From the NCBI GenBank assembly GCA_011375465.1, contig DRZV01000130.1:1-7073 (forward strand): a stretch of 7,073 bases of DNA, read 5' to 3'. Positions 1 to 6,690 of this stretch are shown in pieces. The position numbers and the translations under genes were made by a program. The notes beneath the pieces are model-generated. The model was given only the letters and a program-made list of their open reading frames with translations, was not told where the DNA came from and made no database searches. This stretch comes from Neomoorella mulderi. Lineage in GTDB: Bacteria > Bacillota > DSM-521 > Neomoorellales > Neomoorellaceae. Every line of letters starts with the position of its first letter. Within the stretch, counting starts at the first letter, position 1.

Positions 1-759
1 CTCCTATTGGATCCCACTCCCCTGAACGTTTTTGCTCTGCTCCTGACCTGGGGATATGCCCTCATAGGGCTGGCGGACGATGCTTTAAAGGTGGTCTTTC
101 GAAGGCCTTTGGGCCTTTACGCCCGGCAGAAGCTGGGGGGACAGCTATTCCTGGGGCTGGTGGCGGGCCTGTTGGCGGTATCATATTTGCACCGGGGAAG
201 CGAGATCATAACTCCTGTGCTCAAGTGCAGCTGGAATCTGGGCTGGTTTTACCCCCTGTTTGCCGCCCTGGTTCTAACAGCCACCGCCAACGCCCTCAAC
301 CTCACCGACGGGTTAGACGGGCTGGCTGCAGGGGTTACCTTCTGGGTGGCAGGCGCCTATATTTTAATAAGCAGGGCTGCGGGCCAGGAAGATCTGGCCC
401 TGTTCGCTGCCCTGGTGGCCGGGGGCTGTTTGGGTTTTTTGGTCTATAACTTTCATCCCGCCAGGGTGTTCATGGGAGATACCGGCTCCCTGGCCTTAGG
501 CGCAGCGGTGGCTTTCATGGCCATAATGACCAAGACAGAACTGGCCCTAATCCTTCTGGGCGGGGTTTATGTTTTGGAGGCCCTCTCGGTGATCCTCCAA
601 GTGGCCTCTTTCCGTTTGACCGGCAAGCGCATTTTTAAAATGAGCCCCCTGCATCACCATTTTGAATTGGGTGGATGGCCGGAGACAGGGGTGGTGCTGT
701 TTTTTTGGCTCTTGGCTTTTATCTGCGTGGGAGCGGGATTGTACATCTTGAGCCTTTAA
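1..759 (+). CDS. mraY: Phospho-N-acetylmuramoyl-pentapeptide transferase MraY (5'-truncated by window edge)
   Basis: Integral membrane enzyme that transfers phospho-MurNAc-pentapeptide from UDP to undecaprenyl phosphate, forming lipid I on the inner face of the membrane. The frame is open from base 1 and gives 252 codons before TAA. MraY is usually about 320 residues, so roughly 70 N-terminal residues lie upstream; the TTG at base 7 is not a real start. Counting from base 1, visible family motifs are the Asp-Asp pair in LADDALKVV (26-27), NALNLTDGLDGLA (97-109), MGDTGS with its conserved Asp (158-163) and HHHFE (218-222). The His cluster separates MraY from the related WecA/TagO GlcNAc-1-phosphate transferases. 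Several hydrophobic segments separate these loops, as expected for a ten-helix protein. The last segment ends close to the C-terminus. murD follows after 12 bp, and murE/murF would be expected upstream. Confidence 0.97.
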   Translation, partial: LLLDPTPLNVFALLLTWGYALIGLADDALKVVFRRPLGLYARQKLGGQLFLGLVAGLLAVSYLHRGSEIITPVLKCSWNLGWFYPLFAALVLTATANALNLTDGLDGLAAGVTFWVAGAYILISRAAGQEDLALFAALVAGGCLGFLVYNFHPARVFMGDTGSLALGAAVAFMAIMTKTELALILLGGVYVLEALSVILQVASFRLTGKRIFKMSPLHHHFELGGWPETGVVLFFWLLAFICVGAGLYILSL

Positions 760-763
760 GGAG
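758..763 (+). promoter_or_regulatory. Ribosome binding site of murD
   Basis: AAGGAG overlaps the mraY stop codon and lies 8 nt before the murD ATG at 772. It is a strong Shine-Dalgarno match at ideal spacing and fixes the murD start. Because it overlaps the upstream stop codon, ribosomes ending on mraY finish directly on it, which suggests coupled translation. Confidence 0.85.
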
Positions 764-771
764 AGAGAATC

Positions 772-2136
772 ATGGAATGGAAGGAACAGAGGGTGCTGGT
801 GGTGGGTTTAGGCAAGAGCGGGAAGGCCGCCTCCTTGGCCCTGAGGGCCCGGAGGGCCCAGGTCTGGGCCTGTGACCGGAGGGAACTGGACCTTGAGGAG
901 AAGGAGGGGCTGAGGGAAGCGGGGGTGAAGGTATTCTCGGGAGGCTATCCTTCCTGGGAGGAGATAAACCCCACCTTGGTGGTGGTCAGCCCAGGGGTGC
1001 CCCTGAGCGAGCCTCCTCTGAAGGAGGCGAGAGAAAGGGGGGTTCCCGTCTGGGGGGAATTGGAGCTGGCCTACCGCCTGCTGCCCCCTGGGGTCCAGCT
1101 GGCAGCCATCACCGGGACCAACGGCAAGACCACCACCACCGCCCTGTGTTTCCATCTATTCCAGAGGGCAGGGTTGCCCGCCGTGTTGGGGGGAAATATA
1201 GGCATACCCCTTACAGGGACGGTGGACCAAACGGGGGAAGGCGGCTGGGTGATATGCGAAGCGAGCAGCTTTCAGCTGGAAACGGTGGTGGACTTCAGCC
1301 CCCGGGTGACGGTCATTTTAAACATCACCCCCGATCACCTGGATAGGCATGGCAATTTTGCCAGTTATGTGGCTGCTAAAGCCCGACTCATAACCCGGCA
1401 GGATCCCGAGGACTATGCCGTCTTGAACATAAATGATCCGGTGGTAAGAAGTCTGGCCCCTCTGACCCGGGCTAGGGTTCTCTATTTCAGCTTAGAGGAT
1501 TGCCAAGAGGCTGCCGCCTTTGTCAGGGGCGGAGGCCTATACCTCCGGACAGAAGAGGGAGAGAAATTTCTCTGCCATCGGGAGGAACTCATCTTGCCCG
1601 GCCGACATAATTTAGAGAATTACCTGGCAGCTGCGTTGGTGGCTTGGGTAGGGGGCATACCCCTGGAGGTCATAGCTGAGGAACTCAAGACCTTTCCCGG
1701 TGTTCCCCATCGGCTGGAAAAGGTGAGGGAGATAGGGGGGGTGCTTTACGTCAACGATTCCAAAGGCACCAATCCCCAGGCCACCATACGGGCCCTGGAG
1801 TCCTTTTCCCGCCCCATAGTACTCCTGGCAGGAGGCAGGAACAAAGGGGGGGATTTTCAAGATCTGGCCAGGCACATGAAGGGAAGGGTGAAATGCCTTG
1901 TCCTGATGGGGGAAGCTGCCCCCCTTTTAGCCAAGGCGGCGGCGAAGGCGGGTATGGGGCCTGTTTTCCACGTCCGGGATCTGAGGGAGGCGGTGCTCAA
2001 AGCCGCGGAGGTGGCGAGCCCTGGGGACGTGGTGCTCCTCTCCCCAGCCTGTGCCAGCTGGGATATGTTCGCCAATTACGAAGAGAGGGGCGATCTGTTT
2101 AAACAATTTGTGATTGAGCTGGAGGGGAGAAGGTGA
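772..2136 (+). CDS. murD: UDP-N-acetylmuramoyl-L-alanine--D-glutamate ligase MurD
   Basis: Cytoplasmic ATP-dependent Mur ligase that adds D-glutamate to UDP-MurNAc-L-Ala. The 454-residue length fits the family (E. coli MurD is 438). The N-terminal Rossmann-like domain begins with VVGLGKSGKAA (about 10-20) and binds the UDP part of the substrate. The central ATPase domain carries the P-loop GTNGKTTTT (115-123), EASSFQLE (163-170), NITPDHLDRHGN (184-195) and a lysine at about 203 in YVAAKARL that matches the carbamylated lysine of the family. The C-terminal domain carries NDSKGTN (328-334), LLAGGRNKGGDF (351-362) and LSPACASWDMF (423-433), which contact D-Glu and ATP. These last motifs distinguish MurD from MurC, MurE and MurF. 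The ATG has a good ribosome binding site. The stop overlaps the ftsW start by 4 bp. No motif residue appears to be missing. Confidence 0.98.
   Translation: MEWKEQRVLVVGLGKSGKAASLALRARRAQVWACDRRELDLEEKEGLREAGVKVFSGGYPSWEEINPTLVVVSPGVPLSEPPLKEARERGVPVWGELELAYRLLPPGVQLAAITGTNGKTTTTALCFHLFQRAGLPAVLGGNIGIPLTGTVDQTGEGGWVICEASSFQLETVVDFSPRVTVILNITPDHLDRHGNFASYVAAKARLITRQDPEDYAVLNINDPVVRSLAPLTRARVLYFSLEDCQEAAAFVRGGGLYLRTEEGEKFLCHREELILPGRHNLENYLAAALVAWVGGIPLEVIAEELKTFPGVPHRLEKVREIGGVLYVNDSKGTNPQATIRALESFSRPIVLLAGGRNKGGDFQDLARHMKGRVKCLVLMGEAAPLLAKAAAKAGMGPVFHVRDLREAVLKAAEVASPGDVVLLSPACASWDMFANYEERGDLFKQFVIELEGRR
2121..2125 (+). promoter_or_regulatory. Ribosome binding site of ftsW inside murD
   Basis: GGAGG within the last codons of murD lies 7 nt before the GTG at 2133. 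It supports a GTG start for ftsW embedded in the murD stop (GTGA, 2133-2136), a typical arrangement for translational coupling. Confidence 0.8.
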
Positions 2137-3227
2137 GGGGCAAGGCCGGTCCCGTGGATTTCGGCATATTGATCACTATCCTGCTGCTCTTGGGGATAGG
2201 GCTCATCATGGTTTTCAGCGCCAGCGCCCTTACCTCCTCCTATGAATTCAAGGACAGCTTTTATTATCTAAAGAGGCAGCTGGTCTGGGCGGGGATAGGG
2301 TTAGGGGTGATGTTCCTTGCCCTTCAATGGGAGTATACCCGTTGGCGGCGATTGGCCTTTCCCCTCCTGGGCTTTACCCTGTTATCCTTGGTCTTAGTCT
2401 TGCTTATAGGTTCCAAGGCGGGAGAATCTTCCCGCTGGCTGGGATGGGGCGGGATCAAATTTCAGCCTTCTGAGATGGCCAAATTCACCCTGGTAGTCTT
2501 CATGGCAGCCAGCCTGGACCGCCACCAGAAGAGGCTGGTTTCCTTTTGGCAGGGGGTGGCTCCCTATCTGGTGCTCCTGGCTTTGGTGGGCGTCTTGATA
2601 CTTCTCCAGCCCGATCTGGGTACAGCCCTGGCCATCGGGGCCACAGTCTACCTCCTGCTGGCGGTGGGGGGGGCCAGGCCAGACCACCTGGCTTTTCTGG
2701 CAGCGGCGGCCCTGGGGGCCGTAGCTTTAGCCATCAAGGCGGCTCCCTACCGCATGGCCCGTTTTACCGCCTTTTTAAATCCCTGGGCTGATCCTCACGG
2801 GTTCGGCTGGCAGACCATCCAGTCCCTCCTGGCCATCGGCTCGGGGGGGCTCTTGGGCACAGGATTGGGTTTCGGACGGCAGAAGCTGTACTATCTTCCC
2901 GAAAACCATACGGATTTCATCTTTTCGGTCTTAAGTGAGGAGCTGGGCTTTTTGGGAGCCGGCCTGGTGGTGGTGTTATTTTTGATATTGATATGGCGGG
3001 GGTTCAGGGTGGCCTTTAAGGCTCCTGACAATTTCGCCCGCCTTCTGGCAGCAGGCTTGACCATCATGCTGGCGGTGCAGGTTTTGATAAACATGGGGAT
3101 GACCACCGGGCTTTTACCGGTCACAGGCATACCTCTTCCCCTTTTGAGCTATGGAGGGTCCTCCCTCCTTTTCACCCTCTTGAGCTTGGGAGTGTTGCTG
3201 AACATCTCCCGCTATGTCAAGGCGTAA
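2133..3227 (+). CDS. ftsW: SEDS-family peptidoglycan glycosyltransferase FtsW (cell division; SpoVE-like)
   Basis: Polytopic membrane protein that polymerises lipid II into glycan strands at the division septum, working with a class B penicillin-binding protein (FtsI/PBP2B, not in this window). At 364 residues it has typical SEDS length, with about ten hydrophobic segments. Visible SEDS motifs are SRWLGWGGIKFQPSEMAK (100-117), QPDLGTA (159-165), the extracellular-loop motif LPENHTDFIFSVLSEELG (255-272) with the Asp at 261 that matches the putative catalytic residue, and TGIPLPLLSYGGSS (331-344) near the C-terminus. It lies between murD and murG, the usual place for ftsW in dcw clusters. In spore formers the gene in this position can be the sporulation paralogue SpoVE, and sequence reading alone cannot separate the two; RodA is less likely given the context. 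The start is a GTG overlapping the murD stop by 4 bp. Codons 178-181 contain a run of eight G. Confidence 0.93.
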   Translation: MRGKAGPVDFGILITILLLLGIGLIMVFSASALTSSYEFKDSFYYLKRQLVWAGIGLGVMFLALQWEYTRWRRLAFPLLGFTLLSLVLVLLIGSKAGESSRWLGWGGIKFQPSEMAKFTLVVFMAASLDRHQKRLVSFWQGVAPYLVLLALVGVLILLQPDLGTALAIGATVYLLLAVGGARPDHLAFLAAAALGAVALAIKAAPYRMARFTAFLNPWADPHGFGWQTIQSLLAIGSGGLLGTGLGFGRQKLYYLPENHTDFIFSVLSEELGFLGAGLVVVLFLILIWRGFRVAFKAPDNFARLLAAGLTIMLAVQVLINMGMTTGLLPVTGIPLPLLSYGGSSLLFTLLSLGVLLNISRYVKA

Positions 3228-3228
3228 T

Positions 3229-3237
3229 GGAGAGAGG
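3229..3237 (+). promoter_or_regulatory. Ribosome binding site that favours the internal murG start
   Basis: GGAGAGAGG lies just after the ftsW stop. Its GAGAGG end is 7 nt before the ATG at 3245, which is good spacing. It is downstream of the possible ATG at 3227 and so cannot serve that codon. This and protein homology favour 3245 as the murG start. Confidence 0.65.
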
Positions 3238-3244
3238 AATGTTT

Positions 3245-4351
3245 ATGAGGATAATTGTCACCGGTGGGGGTACAGGGGGGCACATTTACCCTGCCCTGGC
3301 CATAGCCCGGGGGCTTAAGGAAGCCAGGCCAGAAGCGGAGATCCTCTATGTGGGAACCCGCCACGGTCTGGAAGCCCGTATAGTCCCGCCCACGGACATC
3401 CCCTTTAAGGGCATATCAGGAGCGGGGTTAAAGCGGGGCAGGTGGGCACAAAACCTTTTAGCCCTGGCCCAGACAGCCCAAGGGTTTATACAGGCTTGGA
3501 AATTGCTCCGGGAATTCCGGCCCCAGGTGGTGGTGGGAACCGGAGGATATGCAAGCTTTCCCCTCTGCTGGGCTGCCGGCTGTCAGGGCATACCGGTAAT
3601 CCTGCACGAGCAAAACGCCTTTCCCGGCCTGGCCAACCGTTTTTTATCCCGCAAAGCCCGGGCGGTATGCCTTACCTTTAAGGAAGCTGCTGCCTACTTC
3701 CCCTCCAAGGTCCGGACAGTGGTAACGGGGCTGCCGATACGGCCGGAAATCCTGAAGGCAGACCGCAGCCGGTGCCGGCAAGAGCTGGGCTTGAAAGAGG
3801 ATACCTTTTGTCTGTTGGTGGTGGGGGGGAGTCAGGGTGCCAGGAGCATAAACAAGGCCATGCTTCCGGTGCTTTCCTACTGGGCGGGAAGGGAAGGGGT
3901 GTTCATCTGGCAGATGACCGGGCCCCGGGAGTTTGAACCCTATCGAGAACAGGTGAAATCCTCGGGGATAGTTCTAGGAAAATGCGGAAATATTATTCTG
4001 GAGCCTTACATCTATCACATGGAAAAGGCCCTGGCAGCAGCTGACCTGGTGGTGGGGAGGGCGGGGGCTTCTTTTCTGGCCGAAGTGCTGGCCAGGGGTC
4101 TGCCCTCCATCCTGATCCCTTATCCTTATGCAGCCGGCCAGCATCAGGAATACAATGCCAGGGCAGTGGCCCAGGGCGGGGCGGCTGTGTTGATCAGGGA
4201 CGAGGAATTGAAGGGGGGCAGGCTTCTGGAGACCATCAACAGCCTTATCGCCAATCCCCAGCGCTTGAAATATATGGCCCTCCGAGCCCGCACCCTGGCC
4301 CGCCCCCAGGCCCTGGAGGAGATCGTGGAAGTTATACTGGAGCATATTTGA
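3245..4351 (+). CDS. murG: UDP-GlcNAc:undecaprenyl-PP-MurNAc-pentapeptide GlcNAc transferase MurG
   Basis: Peripheral membrane GT-B glycosyltransferase of family GT28 that adds GlcNAc from UDP-GlcNAc to lipid I, giving lipid II. Starting at 3245 the protein has 368 residues, close to the family norm (B. subtilis 363). The N-terminal acceptor domain has the glycine loop GGGTGGH (7-13) with its conserved His, GTGGYAS (98-104) and HEQNAFPGLANR (121-132). The C-terminal nucleotide-sugar domain has GGSQGARSIN (194-203), GRAGASFLAEVLARGLP (271-287) with the conserved Glu, and GQHQEYNA (298-305). The open frame extends to an ATG at 3227 (374 residues) that overlaps the ftsW stop. However, MurG proteins normally begin at MxIIVTGGGTGGH, and the ribosome binding site fits 3245; an ATG at 3239 is also possible. 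Product of the gene is certain, and only the start is open. Confidence 0.97.
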   Translation: MRIIVTGGGTGGHIYPALAIARGLKEARPEAEILYVGTRHGLEARIVPPTDIPFKGISGAGLKRGRWAQNLLALAQTAQGFIQAWKLLREFRPQVVVGTGGYASFPLCWAAGCQGIPVILHEQNAFPGLANRFLSRKARAVCLTFKEAAAYFPSKVRTVVTGLPIRPEILKADRSRCRQELGLKEDTFCLLVVGGSQGARSINKAMLPVLSYWAGREGVFIWQMTGPREFEPYREQVKSSGIVLGKCGNIILEPYIYHMEKALAAADLVVGRAGASFLAEVLARGLPSILIPYPYAAGQHQEYNARAVAQGGAAVLIRDEELKGGRLLETINSLIANPQRLKYMALRARTLARPQALEEIVEVILEHI

Positions 4352-4357
4352 TTCTGG

Positions 4358-4363
4358 AAAGGG
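4358..4363 (+). promoter_or_regulatory. Probable ribosome binding site of murC
   Basis: AAAGGG sits in the short murG-murC gap. It directly abuts the ATG at 4364, leaving no spacer, but is 9 nt from the ATG at 4373. That geometry favours the second ATG. The match to the consensus is only moderate. Confidence 0.5.
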
Positions 4364-4372
4364 ATGAAAAAT

Positions 4373-5749
4373 ATGGGGCGGATCCATTTTGTGGGTATAG
4401 GCGGGGTGGGGATGAGCGCCTTGGCCCGCATCCTGCTGAGCAGGGGATTTAGAGTCTCCGGATCCGATCTTAAGGAAAACCAGTTTACCCGCGAGCTGGT
4501 CTCTTTGGGGGTTCCGGTCTATTACGGGCACAGGCCGGAAAACATCCCCCAGGATACAGTGCAGCTGGTGGTCTCCTCTGCTATATCTCCCGATAATCCC
4601 GAGGTGCAGGAGGCCCATGGCCGAGGTATCCCCGTGGTCAGGAGGGGGGAATTGTTGGCCCGGCTCTTCAACTCCCGTCAGGGCGTTGCTGTAGCCGGGG
4701 CCCATGGCAAGACCACTACCACTGCCCTGATAGCCTGGATATTGAAGGAAGCGGGCTGGAATCCGGAAGCAGCCGTGGGGGGACATGTCCCCCAGTTTGG
4801 GGGGAATGTGCTGACGGGCTCGGGCCCCCACTTTGTAGCCGAAGCTGACGAAAGCGACGGCTCCTTTCTGTGGCTTAAACCCAGCATAGCCGTCATCACC
4901 AATGTGGAGGGGGATCATTTGGAATATTATAAAAACCAGGAGGGATTACAGGCTGCCTTTCAGCGGTTTTTGGAGGGCCTGCCCTCCCGGGCCAAAGCCG
5001 TACTCTGCCATGAGGATCCCTGGCTGAGGGAAATGGCGGAAAGGCACAGGGATAGGGCTATAACCTACGGATGGGATTCGGCCCTTTACCGGGCCCGGGA
5101 GGTGGAGCTCCGGGGGTTCACCAGCAGGGCGAAGGTGTATTTCAAGACCACCCCCTTAGGGGAGATAAACTTAAAGATCCCCGGTTACCATAACGTTTTA
5201 AATGCCCTGGGAGCCTTGGCAGCAGCCCAGGAACTGGGAGTGCCTTTCCCCGTGGCCGCCGAAGCTATAGCCAGCTTCACCGGAGTGGGGCGCAGATTCC
5301 AGGTGCTGTGGAATAAGGGGCCTGTGGTGGTGGACGATTACGCCCACCACCCCACGGAGATAACCGCCACTTTGAAGGCGGCTTCTCTGATGGGGGCCAA
5401 TCGGATCATCGCTGTATTCCAACCCCACCGTTATACCCGTACCAAGCACTTCTACCGGGAATTCGCTTCTTCCCTTATGGCGGCCCCGGTGGTGGTGATA
5501 ACCGACATCTATCCTGCAGGAGAACCTCCTTTGGACGGGGTGGGAGCCCAGCTCATAGTCCAGGAGATGAAGAGATTGAATCATCCCTGCGTCCATCACA
5601 TCCATTGCCTGGAGGATATTGTAGAATTCCTCAAGGGATCTTGGCAGAAGGGGGATCTGATCCTCACCCTGGGGGCAGGGGATGTATCCAGGGTGGCCCA
5701 GGACCTGGCCTGCTATCTCCAATCTCGGGAAAAGGCAGAGGATAAATAA
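4373..5749 (+). CDS. murC: UDP-N-acetylmuramate--L-alanine ligase MurC
   Basis: Cytoplasmic ATP-dependent ligase that adds the first residue of the stem peptide, L-alanine, to UDP-MurNAc. With the start at 4373 it has 458 residues, within the family range. The N-terminal domain opens with RIHFVGIGGVGMSALA, the MurC form of the Rossmann glycine loop. The ATPase domain has the P-loop AGAHGKTTTT (108-117), EADESDGSF (157-165) and NVEGDHLEYY (177-186). The C-terminal part has VGRRFQV (305-311), DDYAHHPTEI (321-330), FQPHRYTRT (349-357), a PAGE motif and LTLGAGDV. FQPHRYTRT separates it from the recycling ligase Mpl. An in-frame ATG at 4364 would add three residues (461 in total), but it lacks room for a ribosome binding site and would extend past the usual MxxIHF start. 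There is no fusion to Ddl or MurB: TAA is followed immediately by the murB ATG. Confidence 0.97.
   Translation: MGRIHFVGIGGVGMSALARILLSRGFRVSGSDLKENQFTRELVSLGVPVYYGHRPENIPQDTVQLVVSSAISPDNPEVQEAHGRGIPVVRRGELLARLFNSRQGVAVAGAHGKTTTTALIAWILKEAGWNPEAAVGGHVPQFGGNVLTGSGPHFVAEADESDGSFLWLKPSIAVITNVEGDHLEYYKNQEGLQAAFQRFLEGLPSRAKAVLCHEDPWLREMAERHRDRAITYGWDSALYRAREVELRGFTSRAKVYFKTTPLGEINLKIPGYHNVLNALGALAAAQELGVPFPVAAEAIASFTGVGRRFQVLWNKGPVVVDDYAHHPTEITATLKAASLMGANRIIAVFQPHRYTRTKHFYREFASSLMAAPVVVITDIYPAGEPPLDGVGAQLIVQEMKRLNHPCVHHIHCLEDIVEFLKGSWQKGDLILTLGAGDVSRVAQDLACYLQSREKAEDK
4778..4793 (+). repeat. 16 bp perfect palindrome inside murC, part of a G-C-G alternating hairpin
   Basis: GGGGGACATGTCCCCC is its own reverse complement. 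The C run can instead pair with the next G run: CCCCCA (4789-4794) against TGGGGG (from 4798), with a GTT loop. The two stems share the C run and exclude each other. It lies in the coding sequence for a VGGHVPQFGG stretch. Any regulatory role is speculative; it may simply reflect Gly/Pro codons in G-rich DNA. Confidence 0.6.
5738..5741 (+). promoter_or_regulatory. Ribosome binding site of murB within the murC end
   Basis: GAGG within the purine-rich last codons of murC lies 8 nt before the murB ATG at 5750. It supports initiation at the ATG that directly follows the murC stop. The match is short, so stop-start coupling may contribute. Confidence 0.55.
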
Positions 5750-6670
5750 ATGATCTCCATTTTGGCCAGGGAACTCCAGAGGAGGATAGCCGGACAGGTC
5801 CGGTGTTTTGAACCCCTATCCCGCCACACCACCTGGCGCATTGGGGGGCCGGCTGAGCTCCTGATTTTACCTCAGCGGGAAGAGGATATCCTTTTCTGTT
5901 TTGAGTTCGCCAAACGCCAGGGCCTTCCCCTGCATATCATGGGTAATGGGTCTAATCTTCTGGTCCTGGATGGTGGCGTAAAGGGCATGGTGCTTCAAAC
6001 CAAATCTTTACAGGAGGTGCGGGTTGAAGGGGACTGTATCTGGGCCACGTCAGGGGCATATCTGTCCCACATCCTAAAGGCCGCTCTCCTCAATGGTTTG
6101 GGCGGTATGGAATTCTTCGCCGGTATACCTGCCACTTTAGGGGGAGGCCTGGTGATGAACGCCGGAACTCCTCAAGGCACCTTAGGGGAGGTGGTGAAAG
6201 AGGTCTGGTTTTTAGGGGAGGACGGGCGTCGTCTCCGGCTTTTGAAGGATGAACTGGAATTCTCTTATCGTCGCTCCTCCCTCAAGGGCAAAGGCGTGCT
6301 CCTGGCGGCCAGCCTGCAGCTCTATCCCCAGGCCCCAGAGTTGACAAAGGAAAAAGCGCGGGCGGTGATCCTCAAGAAGAAGGCCACCCAACCTTTAGAG
6401 TGGCCCAATGGGGGCAGCGTCTTCAAAAATCCCCCGGGGGATTACGCGGGACGCCTCATAGAAGCGGTGGGGGCCAAAGGGTGGCGGGAAGGGGGAGCCC
6501 AGGTATCGACCAAACACGGCAATTTTATCGTCAATCTGGGGGGAGCCCGGGCCCGGGACGTCCTGATCCTGATAGATCGGGTAAGGGAAGCGGTATTTAA
6601 AACCTTCGGTGTAGCCCTGGAACTGGAGATAGAGATCTGGGGGGAAGAGGTAGATGCTGGCGGCCTATAA
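5750..6670 (+). CDS. murB: UDP-N-acetylenolpyruvoylglucosamine reductase MurB (type II)
   Basis: Cytoplasmic FAD- and NADPH-dependent reductase that converts UDP-GlcNAc-enolpyruvate, the MurA product, to UDP-MurNAc, the MurC substrate. The 306 residues match the shorter type II form common in Gram-positives rather than the longer E. coli type I. Motifs in order are HTTWRIGGPAE (26-36) and MGNGSNLLVLDGGVKG (64-79) in the FAD-binding part, GMEFFAGIPATLGG (119-132), NAGTPQG (137-143), YRRSS (173-177) with the conserved active-site Arg at 174, GGSVFKNP (221-228) with the proton-donor Ser at 223, and LELEIEIWG (290-298), where Glu293 most likely matches the catalytic Glu. The NAG segment reads TPQG where many homologues have A-Y/H-G, a mild deviation. 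The ATG is the base after the murC stop, so translation is probably coupled. murA follows after 20 bp. Confidence 0.96.
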   Translation: MISILARELQRRIAGQVRCFEPLSRHTTWRIGGPAELLILPQREEDILFCFEFAKRQGLPLHIMGNGSNLLVLDGGVKGMVLQTKSLQEVRVEGDCIWATSGAYLSHILKAALLNGLGGMEFFAGIPATLGGGLVMNAGTPQGTLGEVVKEVWFLGEDGRRLRLLKDELEFSYRRSSLKGKGVLLAASLQLYPQAPELTKEKARAVILKKKATQPLEWPNGGSVFKNPPGDYAGRLIEAVGAKGWREGGAQVSTKHGNFIVNLGGARARDVLILIDRVREAVFKTFGVALELEIEIWGEEVDAGGL

Positions 6671-6678
6671 GATCTGCA

Positions 6679-6687
6679 GGGGGGAGG
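6679..6687 (+). promoter_or_regulatory. Ribosome binding site of murA
   Basis: GGGGGGAGG lies in the 20 bp murB-murA gap and contains a full GGAGG core (6683-6687). The core ends 3 nt before the ATG at 6691, which is a little tight, but the upstream G run allows pairing in other registers. It supports 6691 as the murA start. Confidence 0.75.
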
Positions 6688-6690
6688 TCA

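Noticed and set aside
1..759. WecA/TagO-type GlcNAc-1-phosphate transferase instead of MraY
   Set aside because: The HHHFE motif and the position immediately before murD identify MraY.
3974..4918. 314-codon open frame on the minus strand across the murG-murC junction
   Set aside because: It is exactly codon-aligned antisense to murG and murC, which share the same frame. Minus-strand stops there need TTA, CTA or TCA sense codons, which are scarce. The translation is rich in Gly, Pro, Gln and His, shows no family motif, and lies over two certain genes.
5198..5722. 174-codon open frame on the minus strand within murC
   Set aside because: It has the same codon-aligned antisense phase as the frame above and low-complexity composition, and no recognisable domain.
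6341..6368. Possible promoter for murA: perfect -35 box TTGACA in murB
   Set aside because: The hexamer 17 bp downstream (GGTGAT) lacks the conserved TA of a -10 box. The -35 match is explained by Leu-Thr codons of MurB.
6546..6557. CCCGGGCCCGGG palindrome near the murB end as part of a terminator
   Set aside because: It is inside the coding sequence (Ala-Arg-Ala-Arg region), has no following T run, and murA continues downstream in the same direction.
6666..6671. TATAAG as a -10 box before murA
   Set aside because: No -35-like sequence lies about 17 bp upstream, and the position overlaps the murB stop and leaves almost no leader before the murA ribosome binding site.
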